Positions 21,019 to 33,805 of a DNA stretch of 64,000 nucleotides are shown piece after piece. Source of the stretch: Synaphobranchus kaupii (lineage: Eukaryota > Chordata > Actinopteri > Anguilliformes > Synaphobranchidae). The position numbers and the translations under genes are program-made. Location: the NCBI GenBank assembly GCA_029718625.1, contig CM056383.1, positions 22,979,930-23,043,929 on the forward strand, read 5' to 3'. The stretch's first letter is position 1. Each line of letters starts with the position of its first letter. The notes below the pieces were generated by a model. That model was not told the origin of the DNA. It made no database searches and saw only the letters and a list, made by a program, of their open reading frames with translations.

Positions 21019-21665
21019 AACAGGGATCTCAAAGCCCAGTCCTGGAGGGCTACAGTGCCTGCAGGTTTTTGTGTCTTCTTTCAGTCAGCAGCTAATTTAA
21101 CTTTGGAATCAAGGTGTGTGGACTGTTTTGCCAGTTACTAACTTAAAGTGGAAATGAAGCACTCGGTAAAGTGGCTCTGGTTCATTAGCTTTTTACCTTA
21201 AATTAGATATGACCGTGCGTTCAAATCTCAAAACCGACCCGTATTTGCTGAAAAAATAAGTTGAAATTAGCTTTTTTTCCACTAGGGCGCAGCCATCTTG
21301 GACCAACTGCGGTCGTGACGTCACTAGGTTGGTCGGTCTATGCTGCTCAATGTATTCCTATGGGAAAATAGCTGACTTTCAATGAGCTCAATGATGTATC
21401 GTGAGGAAAAAATAAAACAAAAAACGCAACAGACGGTTTTTTTCTATTGCCCCAAGATGCTCAAAATGAGTATTACCGAACAAAACTTAATTAAAACTTA
21501 ATTTCCCACGAACAAAGAATGAGTTGTTTACAATGAAACTACCTTTAAGGTAAAAAGCTAACTAACCAGAGCTCACTTTACCGAGTGCTTCATGTCCCCT
21601 TTAAATTAGACACTTAACTGTTGAAACACACACCAAAAACCCGTCGAGACCACAGCCCTCCTGTA
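21019..21665. repeat. Older fold-back repeat split by a MITE
   Basis: The left part (CAGTCCTGGAGGGCTACAGT, then GCCTGCAGG and TTTTTGTGT) is roughly inverted at the right (ACACACCAAAAACCCGTCGA ... CACAGCCCTCCTGTAG). A TTAA-flanked MITE occupies 21147-21600 between them, so this repeat is the older of the two. Confidence 0.55.
21147..21600. mobile_element. piggyBac-type MITE with TTAA flanks, 454 bp
   Basis: It is flanked on both sides by TTAA (21143-21146, 21601-21604). The inverted ends extend about 57 bases: AGTGGAAATGAAGCACTCGG at the left against CCGAGTGCTTCATGTCCCCT at the right, continuing to TTAGCTTTTTACCTTAAA/TTTAAGGTAAAAAGCTAA. TTAA target duplication is the hallmark of piggyBac. No transposase remains. 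Confidence 0.75.
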
Positions 21666-24600
21666 GTGTGAGCTGCCTGACTTACACCAAGGAACAGGTG
21701 AGATTTTAATATCAAATAACGTAATTCCGTTTTGTCCTCTTTAGTTAACAGGCTCATAATAGGAACTGGTAAAGTTATTAGGAGCACTGGACAGGTGGGG
21801 TAAGATTCAAGCTTCTCCTGAGGAGAAGTGCGAGTGAGGATTGCAGCATAGGACCTGAGATAGTCATCTATGCTGCTGCCAGTCCATTGAAGCGACGGCT
21901 CCTTTTCTACAACCAGAAACAAGGTGGCCATGATGTATTAGGCATGCTGGCAATGCTGTTATTCTAACAATCCCAAGGCATAAGAATGCTACACTTTTTA
22001 TTACACTGAGGAGAAATCCAATACATTAATAAACAGCCTGGAGCAAACCATTTCCCCAGGAAATAATTTTTCATAAAAAGTAATAGGTCTCCGAACAAGT
22101 TCTCTCATGACAACAAATCAGCTGCCAGGTGGAGCACATTTATTTATTTATATAACTCTGCTTTTTTCAGAAGATATTCTGCTTTATTTTCCTCCTGACA
22201 ATGGTATCTGTGTTTAGCACCACTGGGAATAAAGGCCAGAAATTTTAGTCTTGAGACTGTGTGAAACTGGACCCCAGAACAGGAACTGGTCTGGTTTAAA
22301 GAAAGGAAATGATCATTTATTTAAAAAATATACTGCATTTTGTTCAAACTTTGACTGTCATTTTTCTTCCTTTAAAAAATTGCATGAATTTCTGAAAATA
22401 CAAATAAGCAAGGTTAATTTGAAACGTTCCTCCCAGTTTATTTCTTTTTAATGAGAGGGAAGCATTTAACCTTACCATTCCTCTTGTTCGAAAGGAGGGT
22501 ATCAGTTTTCTTATAAAATAAATATTCCCCAAAGTATTTTACCAGATTAGAGTGCATATGTAGTGGAACTGAGGGTGTAAGTCATTAAAAACGGGGAACA
22601 AACAAACTTTGTTGTCCTTTTGTAAATTGACCATTGGACGTTTTGCTTTCCTGTGGCCTTTCATTTTTAATTGAAACAGCCATAAGACAAGGATCAGTGG
22701 AGCATGTCCGACTTTCATGTTTTGGTACTGTCGCGCTCAGGCAATAATTATTAAAATGTGTCATGGCTCATGGAAGATTAATGTAATAAAAAACAGGGTT
22801 TGAAAAAAAGATCTATTCAAAAACTGCTGGAGTCAAGTCCCATTATCCAGATGCACGGTCCAGCTAGTGCCACAGAATCAGAGCGAGTGGCATCACGGCG
22901 CTACCAGGCACGCCAACCAGGTCAGCTGAGCCCAGAGGGAATTCCTGTTGGCCCAGCAAGACCAGTGTTGCCTGCACCAGCCCCCCACCTCCACCCCCAC
23001 CCCTGGCTCCAGACCCATCCCACAGTCCCTTACAGATTAATAACGGCTGCTGTGTCCACAAAAGCAGCTGCCACCTCTATCAGTATCACATCTGAGACAA
23101 CAACTTACTCTGTTTCTTTTCTCTTAATCCCGGTACCTTTTCGGTTTGCGCTGGCTTGTTTTTGAACAAAAGGTTTGTTTGTTGAACTGTTTGAATGGTA
23201 CCGCTCACCGTTGTGGAATTCAAATGTAACCCGAGCCCAGTGGAAGGGTGCAACTCAGCAATTCAGCTTCCCTTAATTAATCTTCACGAGCAAGCTTATA
23301 ATTACTGCTATGGCCAAAAACTTTTTAAAAACATGCAAGGAATGGATCGGCCTACCTTGAACTTGGAGGCATTCTGCAGACAAGCAATGCTGCAACTGGA
23401 GTCAGTGTGTTAAAATGTCATCAATCAGAGAGTGAAATAACAGCCGTAACCAAAGTCTAACTCTGGCATGGACCAAAGCAATCATGACTGGAACTGTCTG
23501 GATCCCAAACATGCAACACACAGTTTTTATTTTTTTATTTTATTTCCTTTACTTCATTTAAGAAGTTAGTTTCTTCATCACCTTTCATAATTTCTGCTTG
23601 CATCATTAAAACGAGATTCGGCATAAAGGCCTTCCAAATCCAAGGTCGCTTGATCTTTGATTGAAAAACAACGGTGTGCAGACACAGTTCGTCCAAGCCA
23701 CATGGCTTAGGAGGCCTGGGAAATAATCAACCAATAGAATATGACAATATTTGGGTGTTCCAGAGCCCTCCAGAGCAGCTTGGCCATGGTCCCTCAGTCA
23801 TAAGCACCTCTGCCTGACAGGGGCTAGGACATGTAGCAGACAGGCCCAGGAAAATGAACCAACCACAAAGGACAGCGGGTGACATGGCGCTTTTTTTGAG
23901 CGCGCCTGATCCTCTCAGACTAGCGTAGGACCTCAGAGGGGCCTGGCTGTCTGCGCCATTCGGATTGTGAAATTCCTGAAATTCAAGAGCAGCTACAGGT
24001 TGGAGCCACAAGGCTCCACGCCCTAAACACATCGCGTGCAGTTAGCGGGGGCACAGGCCGCTGGGTTTTTTTGGAATGGCGAAGGAAGGCTTTTCTTTTT
24101 TTTTCATTCTGGTGATTAATGTAATTTATATTATGAATAGGTCTCCTTCATGAAGAGGATAAACAACAAAAAGCTACAAAGCTAAAACACAGGCATGCTG
24201 GCTTGGTCACTGTAAAAGAAACTCTTCAGGCCAAGATGAAACTCTGAAAGAGGCCAAAATGAGCTCATATAAAGCAGACAGCAACGGTGTGGTGTCCAGT
24301 GAAAAGCCCAAAGAGGTGCTGCATCCAAGACATGACCTCCCAACCTATCATCACAAGCGGTGTAAATTACTCAGTGTGACATGAGTAACTGTTTTACAGA
24401 AAAACAGTATTTGGCATGGGGAAAAGGTGATGCCAGTACAAACAAATTAACAGTGATTCACACCAGTAAAGCACGGCAGTGACTAACTCCCTCCAACACA
24501 AAACAACAAACTTACCAAGTTCTAACAAAGCAGGATAAAAAGTTATTTGGCTTAACAAGGCTGGATTAGGTCAAAACAGGTTCTGAATGTAGCATATCAG

Positions 24601-24984
24601 GGGCTACAGACCGTTTTCTCTTTACTTTGACAGAAACAGAATAGACTCAAAATCATATATATCATCAATATATTGCAACACTTCACTATATTTGGGCAAA
24701 TATATGAATTAATGCCACTTTTAGATATAGCAAAATATTCCACTTCTCACATTTTCCCCCAAATATTGACAATGCATTGCATTTCTTTAAGGTTGTGCTT
24801 ATTTCATGGTGAAGTAAAATGATCACTGGACATACGTACATGTGTGAGTGTTCATTCTTTATGTCTGCGACCTTTACGCAGTACATATGTTTGTTCTCTT
24901 GCACTCTGTACCACCCAAGGCTTTTCAAAGACATGGAAGCTATCTTTAAACTGACAACATAAGCTGCTGTAAACTGCCTGGCCA
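21666..24984. other. Upstream flank of ndp, no recognised exon or repeat
   Basis: No coding exon was recognised. The region 22860-23060 is moderately GC-rich with a C/A-rich stretch (CCCCCCACCTCCACCCCCAC). A non-coding first exon of ndp could lie in or beyond this flank, but nothing marks it. Confidence 0.35.
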
Positions 24985-25253
24985 CAGAATGCATGCACAT
25001 GTGCCTCTGTGTCCATGCGTGTGTATGTTTGCGTGTGCTTGTGCATGTGCGTGTATTTGTGTGTTTGCCTGTATGTGTATGTTCGTGTGCATGTGTGTGT
25101 GCGTACGTATGTATGCGTGTGTGTACGCATTGGTGTGTGTGTACGTGTGTGTATGTTTGTGTGTATGTGTATATGTGTGCATGCGCATGAAGTGTGCGTG
25201 AATGTAAGTGTGCATGTGCGTGGGTGTGCATACATATATGCGTGTGTGTACAT

Positions 25254-25293
<40 letters not shown>
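24985..25293. repeat. Cryptic TG/CA-rich repeat with a pure (TG) core
   Basis: This is TGTG-rich sequence with ATG and GCG interruptions. It ends in a pure TG run at about 25257-25290. Frames through it are Cys-Val or Thr-His rich artefacts on both strands. Confidence 0.93.
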
Positions 25294-25294
<1 letters not shown>

Positions 25295-25522
25295 TATGTG
25301 TTGATCAATTGTTTGAAGTCCTGTAACAGACACATCAATCCCCTTTAGAATGAGGCGGCCTGTCCTGCCAGGAGGCAGCTGATTTGCCAGTTGGTGCATG
25401 TTGTATCCCGTCAACCAGCCCAGGTCCCCTGACAACAGTGCCACTGGCCAGGGGGATTTTTACAGCACTTTGGCGGCATGTAATCACCATTGTCACGCCG
25501 ATGTATCTGCCTGTACTGCGCG

Positions 25523-25529
25523 GGGGGGG
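25523..25529. other. Short G run in GC-rich context
   Basis: A seven-base G run (CGCGGGGGGGG-like context), followed about 30 bases later by an eight-base C run near 25563. This could form a short hairpin. No function is inferred. Confidence 0.4.
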
Positions 25530-25778
25530 CATGAAAATGATGTCATTGTTTCTGTCATTTAGCCCCCCCCGCCCATTGTTTCACCAGCTTTTAATAAACC
25601 AAAGGTCAGATTCTTGCAGGGGCCACACGTTCCCCCAATCCTCCTCCCCCCTACCCCAGACTTCCGAGCAGCATGCCAATGCCGAGAACGGGGCACTGCC
25701 ACTACGCTTCAACGCCACCGTCCCCCCACCCTCACCCCAAGCTCACAGTGTGGCTAAGCCTACCACTAAATATATCCA

Positions 25779-25803
25779 CCCCCCCCCCCCCCCCCCCCCC
25801 CCC
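25779..25803. repeat. Poly-C(25) homopolymer
   Basis: Twenty-five consecutive C residues within a C-rich stretch (25630-25800). Instability and i-motif/G-quadruplex potential are expected from composition. Confidence 0.95.
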
Positions 25804-26819
25804 GATAAAGCTTAGACTAACATGTGGGATTTGAGGGCAGCCTAGGGGGGCCAATGGCAGCTGCCTGCACGGGGCTCTGGGGCTAAGCTAATGTTAGCTT
25901 TGCAATTTGCGCTCCTGGGATGGAGGAGGGTATTCAAGAGGTTGGTCCCCCTCCGGTGGGCAACCCCTCCTTCTGTTTTTCTGTCTTTCCGTTGGCGGTC
26001 CGAGGATGCCATAACAGGGACCATAGCAATTTCGGATCCTGTCTGATTGCACTGTTCCATCCTTCCCCACTTCCTTCCGTACTGGTTTTTTTTCCTCCGA
26101 GGTTATTAACAATGCAGTACGCCCACTTTTCCCCAAAACATTTTTTAAATAGAAATGACATTTTTTGCTTTTTTAATATAGTTTTAGTTAAGTATTTATT
26201 AATAGCCTACCTGAAAATAGAGGCTCTAATTGGTGCTTCCTTTGTAATTAGCTCGTACAACTGTGGTGATGCTTTAAAGTTAGGTATGTAAGACTGCCAT
26301 CAGCACAAAACACACTTTCACTGGTTAGGGCATTTAAATTTCTTTCACTAGAATTGTTCAGCGCTAATCTTTTCAGAATGTAGTTATTGTCTTTTTAAAA
26401 CTGCCCTCAGGATCCATTTTCCTCATTAACTTATTTCTGCTTTTTTTGTTTGTTTGTTTGTTTTTTGTTTTGCATATATTACTGCCACCAGTAACTCATT
26501 CTGAACCTGCTTAGAAGCTGGTGGTGGTTCTAGAAAAGGAAACAGTGACGTTTTCCGGTTGACAAGCCCTCCCCACGGCCAACATCGCAATCTTAAAATC
26601 GTCATTCTAAAGATGAGATGACAGATGATTGGAAATGTACAGGTAGCCAGATCTCACATTCCTGGTTGTCATATCCATGCCTGTTCTCCCTCCTCTACAA
26701 AATGATCAAATGATATTTGCAATATTCTTCTTTTTGTGAGGGTCTAGTTACAGTACAGCGTAGCCTGGATATTCTTCCTGGTGAGAAAAAACTAGCGCCT
26801 ACCTCACAACTTCACCTAC
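25804..26819. other. Intergenic sequence, nothing recognised
   Basis: AT-rich with T-runs (26440-26470). No exon, tRNA-like box or terminal inverted repeat was recognised. Confidence 0.35.
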
Positions 26820-26827
26820 CACAGAAC

Positions 26828-28190
26828 TAGGGTTGCAAAATTCCGGGGGAATATTCAAAGGTGGAAATTTCCATGGGAATTAACAGGAATATATGAGAAT
26901 TAACAGGAATTAACAAGAATTAATGGGAATAAACTGTAAATGTTGGCGTTATTTGTACTAGCTGTATTTACCTCGTCATATGCAGACATAAATATAAACA
27001 TTTTGTTTTGTCATAAGCAGACATCCATGCAAACATTTGAACTTTAATGGATTCTTTCATTGAACAAAAAACATGAATGTTGAATAAAAGAAATGTATTC
27101 CCTAACCCCCCCCCAAAAAAAGTTCCATTCAAAATGCAAAATGGATGTAGTCCTTGGGCTCAAATGCAATAGTGTGGCCTCAATAGAGTACTGAAGTTAC
27201 TACGTCACACTGGTTTCGGAAGTGACTTTCCCATTCATTTAGACCATAGACATAGACATTAACTAAAACTTACTTTTAAACAATTTCTAGTGATTATGTC
27301 TTACCATCAACATCAATTCCCTGGATTGTTCAATATAACACCCGTTCGCGAAATATGTCGTTTTGCTGGACCAGCTTCGAGTATATTTTACATTTTAGTA
27401 TTTATTTGTGAATATACCAGCGCTGGCAATGTTTAAAAACTCGACATCCCATAATTCCCTCCGGACAGTTCAATGAAGTAAAATGGCCAAATTAGCAAGG
27501 TGGTATGCACAGCAAAAAATGTCCAGACGAGATGATGATATCTGATTGGTCGAGAACGACCCATGTGTTGAAGTAATGGATATGTAGTCTGTTAAAGTGG
27601 ACTACAAACCAGACTACAATCATTACTTTAAAAAATTTTAATTGGAACAACAATGTATGCTCTATATCCTTATACCGCCCAGGCTAATCCAGGAATGTTT
27701 TGGCTCATTCTATAAATCAGATTTAAAGAAATTGTCGATAGTCTCCGTAGCCCGTTCTATCTGTCATAGGGAATTTACTTCTGAAACCAAACTCCACCCA
27801 CGTCTGACGTACTCACTTGAGTACTCTATAGCCTTGCTGTCGTGTGCAAGATGCTGGGAATTATTTCTGCATGTGATGGAAGAATGCACTGCACATGTGA
27901 TGGAAGAATGCACAGTGCATGCAGAGGGTCCTGCAGTAGTGTGCAGGATGCTAGGAATTATCTGTGCCTGTGATAAAAGAATGCACAGTGCAGGGTTGAA
28001 ATTCAACTGAATTAGCATTAAATTCGGTTGTTTTAACCAAAGCATGCTGCAAGAATTGCATTTTATGTGTATTTTTCAACAAAATTTAAGTTCCATGTTA
28101 TAGGCTAACTTTTGGTCAAAATTTCCAAAATTCCCAAGGTTAACTTCCCATGGTAAATTTCCGGAAATTTTCCGCCACTTTGCAACCCTA
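26828..28190. mobile_element. hAT element with perfect 8-base target duplication
   Basis: The terminal repeats TAGGGTTGCAAA (26828) and TTTGCAACCCTA (ending at 28190) are bounded by CACAGAAC on both sides (26820-26827, 28191-28198), an exact 8-base hAT duplication. The left interior is built of GGGAATTAACAGGAAT-type tandem words. The right interior has a local duplication (ATGTGATGGAAGAATGCAC at 27871 and 27895). There is no transposase frame. A smaller TIR element is nested at about 27185-27828. Confidence 0.93.
27185..27828. mobile_element. TIR element nested in the hAT element
   Basis: The ends are AGAGTACTGAAGTTACTACG at the left and, inverted, CGTACTCACTTGAGTACTCT at the right, followed by related GGTTTC/GAAAC and TTCCC/GGGAA words. 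A copy in opposite orientation is at 35341-35945; it shares ACCAGCTTCGAGTATATTTT and CCAGACGAGATGATGATATC. The flanks suggest a TA duplication, but the exact edge is ambiguous. Confidence 0.7.
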
Positions 28191-28198
28191 CACAGAAC

Positions 28199-30890
28199 AC
28201 ATTCCACATGCCCACCATCATCTGTACTTGTCAGTAACCCCAAATATGTTATCCACACCAAATTAAAAGCTGTCTATTTGTGTATGTTCTAATTACTCAG
28301 TGCTAACTAAAAGGCTTTTTGTGAAATAAATACAATACTTTGTGACGTTTCCCCATAATACCAATCAACTCGAATGTTTAGTTGAATGTTTCGCCAACAA
28401 AGCCATTGTACATTCACATTGTAGCATGCACACGCCTGTGTGTACATTCATGAGCTAAAAAAAAACCTCATGATTCACATGAGCTCAATTCAATTAAGTT
28501 AAATAAAAGTTGATATGATCACCCTGATTTAATCCTGTATCTTTGTCCTCTGATGAAGATGGAAGTGCCTAAATAGGTGAAATTATGTGTAATGGAAAAT
28601 CATGTGTCATATCGCAAGCCATTCAAACACAAAGCCTTCACATTACTTTCCGTTACTCAATCTGATTCAGCACTAGCAGGTGATCCTCTGAGGAGTAATA
28701 ACAGTGAACCTGGGTCACCTTTAAAGCTTGGTTAACACTTACCTTTTCCCAAGCTGTGAAACTGAAGTAATCCAGCTATCGAGCCTTACAGCATTAACCA
28801 GAGCAGTTTCCCACACAACAATTGCCTTTATGCCTCAGCTCTCAGCCTTTCTCTTTCCCTCACTCTCTCCCTCCCTCTCTCTCGCACACATCTACACACG
28901 CACATACACACGCTGGTGGTGTGTGTGAGCTTCTACTCCCTCCCTCTGTCTGTGTTCTCCCTCCTACCCTCCCCTCTTCCCTGACATTCACACACTCTCT
29001 TCTTTTATGGAGGAATCCCAAGCAAAAAGAAGACAGAGTGGATTGGGATCTGAGCGCATTTGAGGATCGGTGTCAGATGTGGAACGTCAGTAGTCATATA
29101 TCACCAAAGGGAAGAGACGCACACACACACACACCAGTTGATCCTATACACACACTGACACGCTCCTGCCAAAGCAAATGGGGATTCCAACCATAGTGCT
29201 GCTCATGTTAACTGAACAAAAGCTCAGCCCTCTTTTACGAGGTCAGAGTTATAAAACTGTTAGCCGAATTTGTTTATTTAGGAACAACTGGCCCCTTGAC
29301 CTTCCTGTTATAGGTCACCCCAATACCAGGACCTTCTTTGGGGTGGAGGGCATGGGGGACAGGGTTATCTCAACAACAGCCATGCATCAAAATCCATATC
29401 GCATCACTGGAGAAAACACACACACACACGCATCGTCTTTGATTCATGAAGGAAATGATTCTGTGTTGTTTCTGGATTTCCTCAATTACCTCACAACCTC
29501 TGGCTTCCACACCCCCGCTGGCATATTCAGTCTTTGAACTGACCATTTTATCAAAATTTAAATGATAAACACACACCATTTGTCACCAAGTCACCAACAT
29601 GGTCCATAAACACAGTCAATTGAGTTTGATTTGATACAGCGTGCTTGACAGAGGCACATATTGCATTTCATACAAACTGATGGCAAGGGCAGGTTAGTCT
29701 ATTTTTCTGACTCGCTGTTTGATCGTTTTGAACGTGCAAAGGGAAGCAACCCCAGAGCCTAGTGGACAGCTCTTTAACAGGAGGCACCTCTTACAAAAGC
29801 ACCTTCTTTTTTACAACAGGCAAATTCATTTTTCATTGTTGGTCAATGAGACTGAAATCAAAATATGTCTTTCATTTTACGTCAGTTTCAGGAAGAAAAA
29901 AAATATATATATAAGTATTGAATTTTGTGAAATGCTGGCAGCCATGAAAAGTGAGTAATCTTTCAATATAAGTGTGGAAATTATCCAAGGGGAGTAGAAT
30001 GTGTGAAAAGTTACTTGATCACCATATTAGTCTGTGTTTAGAAGCCTAGCCTGTCTAGAGACGCATTGTTTCAAAAAATACTTGTTGTAACAAAAGTGGG
30101 ATGTATCTGAGCATGCCCAATGACAAAATAATAAAAAAAACATTTTTTTTAAAATCTTACCTGCAACTAAATATGAATTGTGAATTGTGAAAGGCATTGG
30201 CACACAATTCTGAACACAAGTCTGAACTGTACAGTCTTAAAGGAGAACATCACCTTAAATTCAAATGTCTTTTTTTTTTCACGGTGAATTAATCTTTACA
30301 TCTAATCTCCCCAATCCTGTTTTGCCAGGGCAGCCACACCCACCCTCAATGTAAAGTAATAGCAGTCACATAGCGGAGTCAAATGGGCTTGTTTCGGGTA
30401 GATATCTAGACAACCACTAAATGCTTTTTACCTCCCACCAGTGGAGGCACCAATAACATACAATATAATTGAATTAGTATTCAGTTTCAGTTTTAATATA
30501 TAGTCCATGAAAATACATTCTGACATGTGTTCCACTCCAAAGGGTTATGGGTTATTATTTGCGAGGTTCAAAAGAAATAACTTAATTCCACACAAAGGAA
30601 CCTTGCTACCATGCTGGATCACTCAACTTAATTTGAGTTATCCTTTTTATTCAAGGTTTGAAGTAGTGGCAGTAATGTGTATATATTGTTAACTGTTGTA
30701 ATATATTGATAACATATTTTACTTCAATATACTGGTATTTTCAGTATATTTCATTTCCTTCAGACGAGGCAAACATCCAGGAAAGTCCTAGAACCAGGCA
30801 CAAAGGAAGATGAGGGTAAATCCTGGGATGAATAATTCCTACTGGGAGGACAGCAGTGGTAGACAGAAGATGACCAACTCACACGGACAG
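28199..30890. other. Intergenic sequence with CT-rich tract
   Basis: A CT-rich low-complexity tract lies at about 28848-28890 and a CA repeat (CACACACACACA) at about 29119-29132. A repeat-like phrase begins near 30240 (AAAGGAGAACATCACCTTAA) but could not be assigned. No exon was recognised. Confidence 0.4.
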
Positions 30891-30894
30891 CCTC

Positions 30895-31025
30895 TATACA
30901 TCTGTGCCAGTGTAGAATAATGGTTAACCTAGTGGGGTTATAACTCAGAGGCTGCAGGTTTGATTCCCAGTTTGCCAAATGGCATTCTCGCTGTACCATT
31001 GACCAGGGCACTTGTATACGTATTT
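30895..31025 (+). mobile_element. Partial tRNA-derived SINE
   Basis: A degenerate head (GTGTAGAATAATGGTTAACC), a B box (GGTTTGATTCCCAG at about 30957) and the phrase ACCATTGACCAGGGCACTTG match the 5' half of the SINE at 10482-10697. The tail is absent. Confidence 0.65.
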
Positions 31026-32342
31026 ATGTCTCCATTTGTACACTATACCTGAGATCTGAGATATGTGCACCTAAAATCAGGTTACAAATTAGCACACTTT
31101 TTTCAATTTATGCAAAATTTGGGTGCTAAAATGGTGTGTAAGTGAAGGGGACCTCTATATGTGCATGGGGTCATGTTTGACATAGTGTCCCATGTTAGAG
31201 TGAGATAAATTAACTCAGACTCTGGCAAATGTTCTAGCTTAAGGGCAAATCATAAAACATGACTGAATGAATTCTTACACTATAGAATGTGAAATGCACT
31301 CAAAATGCGAAAATAACAATATCGAACATATGGCACAACACTGTGGCGGAGTGGAAAAACTAACATACATATTTGAATTATCACAAGCAATAACGTTAAT
31401 ACTTACAAATCGAGTCATGCATATCCCTCAAGCATATTCTCAGACAGAATCAATGCTATGGTATCTTGGTAACTATGGTATCTTCTGCTGACCCACTCCC
31501 AAAATCCATGTAAGCAGGCGAGGATCTCTTGCCATGCTGAGTTAGTAAATTAGTAAAAACTTGTGAAAATAACAGGAAACAACTATTACGCCTCGGCGAG
31601 CAAATGTACATTCTAAGTTGTTTGCGTAAAACTAAACTAATAAAACTAGAAATGCACCACTGAAACCAGGATGGACTATCTGCTGCATATCCCAACCCAC
31701 ATCTCTCCTGATCACTGAGACAGAATTGGTCTGCCACCGTCCACAAAATAAACCAAGTTGGTTTATTCTCTGTCAACAGCTGTTTTGAGGACAAGTTTCT
31801 TCAGCCTGTTCCTCTGATATCTCCCTTGCGGCACTGGCCCTAGTGGAGATCTGTGCACATCCACGTCACCCTGACTAACCAACATTTTTTGCCTCCGTCA
31901 CTCAGTTGTTTGTACATTTGCAATGGTATATCTGTTGTTGATGCCAATGGATTCAAATGTGTTCATTTACACATAATTAACCCTTTAGAAAATGCTTTTG
32001 TAGTCTTTTGAATTGAATTGTTTTTCACAAAAAACTCAAATCTGCATTTTGGGGAGTTGGTAATACTAGAAATGGCAGTATAAGTGGAATTTAAGTGGCA
32101 GGATTTTTTGTCTAATTGTGGGCATTTTCCAGTGTGCCTACAAAAAAGTGCCTATCATTATCGAAAATGAATACATGTGCAAAGGGGCGTCTGAATACCT
32201 GCTTAGAAAACATGTGTAAGTTTGACTTTGCAAATATGTGCTTAAATCTGCCAAGTCAGTCAAGATAAGGGTGTCGATTAAATGCCTGAATGTAAGTACT
32301 TATGACCCTTGCTGACTGCTACACAGAGAAATAGCCAAAAAT
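31026..32342. other. Intergenic sequence, nothing recognised
   Basis: The longest minus-strand frame (31456-31794) has no recognisable domain, start context or splice pattern and is not called. No repeat family was identified. Confidence 0.35.
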
Positions 32343-32347
32343 GGGGG

Positions 32348-33800
32348 TGTAAGGGGTTGGGTTCGGAGAACCAGACGCGACTCACAGGCAGGGGTCGCGT
32401 TAGGCCGGCAATTGCCGGTTTTTACCGCTTTTTTATGACAAAGGCCGGAAAATGTAATTCCCTCCGGACATTTGGGCCGGTAAAAAATAATAAAATAAAA
32501 TAAAAAAAGGCAGTTTTTAACTGTCAGTAGGCCTAGGCTACTTGAACTTAATAGGCTATAAGCTTGATATAATCTTTTTTTTTTCTTGTTAAATCAATAG
32601 CCTACTGTTCTGGTCTGATTTTCCCGAAAGCGTTGTTCGTTAACGTTAGGTCAGATCTCAATTGTCACGTGTCGTTGCTGCCTCTTTTCCTTCTAGCATC
32701 TTCCGCAACTCTGCAATTTGCCTTGGAGTAAAGAAATGTTAAAATCGTTATTCTGAAGAACAATGTGTTCTAATAAACTAATGATGCAAAAATCAAGACA
32801 GCTTCTTTTGTTGAGAAAACATTACGCACGCAGTCACGCACACCAAATGCGCGATTTTAATGTAATTCATCCGCTTGTGCAAGGCGAAGCTGTAATATTT
32901 AATTTTTATATTATTCCTTTATTTTCAAATCGTTTTCAGTCCAAAATATAATACTACGCTGTAACATATGTTGTTAGGCTACATCATTAAATGCACCTGC
33001 CTGTCGTTCATGCATTGAAAATAGATATGGCCGTTTTTTTTATCATATGTCCGACAAACTGTAATCATTCCGGACATTCTGGCCGGCAGTTTAAAATCCT
33101 AGCGCGACCGCTGCTCACAGGAGATCTGAAAGTTGTCCCACGAAGCGTGAGAAACAACTACTAAAGAAGGTAAAGGGAGTCCGTGAACGGAGCAGAGAGA
33201 AATAAACAGAAAGGGAATATAACTCCCTGCGCACAGCCAAAATATAACAACCCAGATAAGTGGGCGAGAACTTGTAGGTTTCGAGCAGAGAAAATAAACA
33301 AATAAGGGAAAAGAATCCCGGCATAAGCCAAACCAAAAACAACCCCAAATAAGCAGAGAAAAGAAAAGAACAGAATTGCCTCTAGCTCAATAACAGTTGA
33401 AGAGCTAAAAATAAAAGGCAAACAGAAACGAGGCAAAACCAAGGTTTCTGTCTAGAAGCGAGACAGGAGAAAGAAAACCAAGGTAGGAAATAAGGAGTAA
33501 GGAGAACAGAAACTAAGAACTAAATACTCTAATACTCTACAGGCACGACTCGCGTGTTCGTTTGAACCTCAAAGGTACAAGTGGTCGCCTGAAATTCCTA
33601 TACCGTGTTACCTGGCTTAGCGTGGCAAGAATGACACAAAAGCCCCGAACAACGAGTGAACGGAGCTTATGTAGTGCAGAGTGCACATGAAGGAAATAAT
33701 TAATTAATCCCGAGAGCGAGAACTAAAACCGGGAGTGCCCTCTCGTGGCCCCGAGAGGCAACGCCACAAAACAGAGCTGAACAGGCAGAAAACCATGACA
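32348..33800 (-). mobile_element. Solo LTR (Gypsy-like), interrupted by a hAT MITE
   Basis: It is bounded by GGGGG on both sides (32343-32347, 33801-33805), a 5-base duplication. The printed-strand ends are TGTAAGGGGTTGGG and AACCATGACA, so on the minus strand it begins TGTCATGGTT. Without the nested MITE and its extra duplication copy, the LTR is about 720 bases. A diverged relative is at 55605-56395 (shared GGGTTC[AG]GAG[AG]ACCAG and CCATGACA). No internal gag-pol is attached. Confidence 0.8.
32389..33113. mobile_element. hAT MITE inside the LTR, 725 bp
   Basis: The ends CAGGGGTCGCGTTAGG and CCTAGCGCGACCGCTG are inverted repeats. The exact 8-base duplication CTCACAGG flanks it (32381-32388, 33114-33121). 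Just inside the ends, GGCCGG and CCGGAC words recur on both sides. It is younger than the LTR it interrupts. Confidence 0.92.
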
Positions 33801-33805
33801 GGGGG

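Noticed and set aside
24686..25444. A 252-codon frame with long His-Thr runs
   Set aside because: It is the translation of a cryptic CA/TG microsatellite. The flanking parts show no recognisable domain or splice sites.
25779..25803. Poly-C tract as a possible assembly gap or functional i-motif
   Set aside because: The sequence alone cannot separate a real homopolymer from an assembly artefact, and no gene depends on it. It is annotated only as a repeat.
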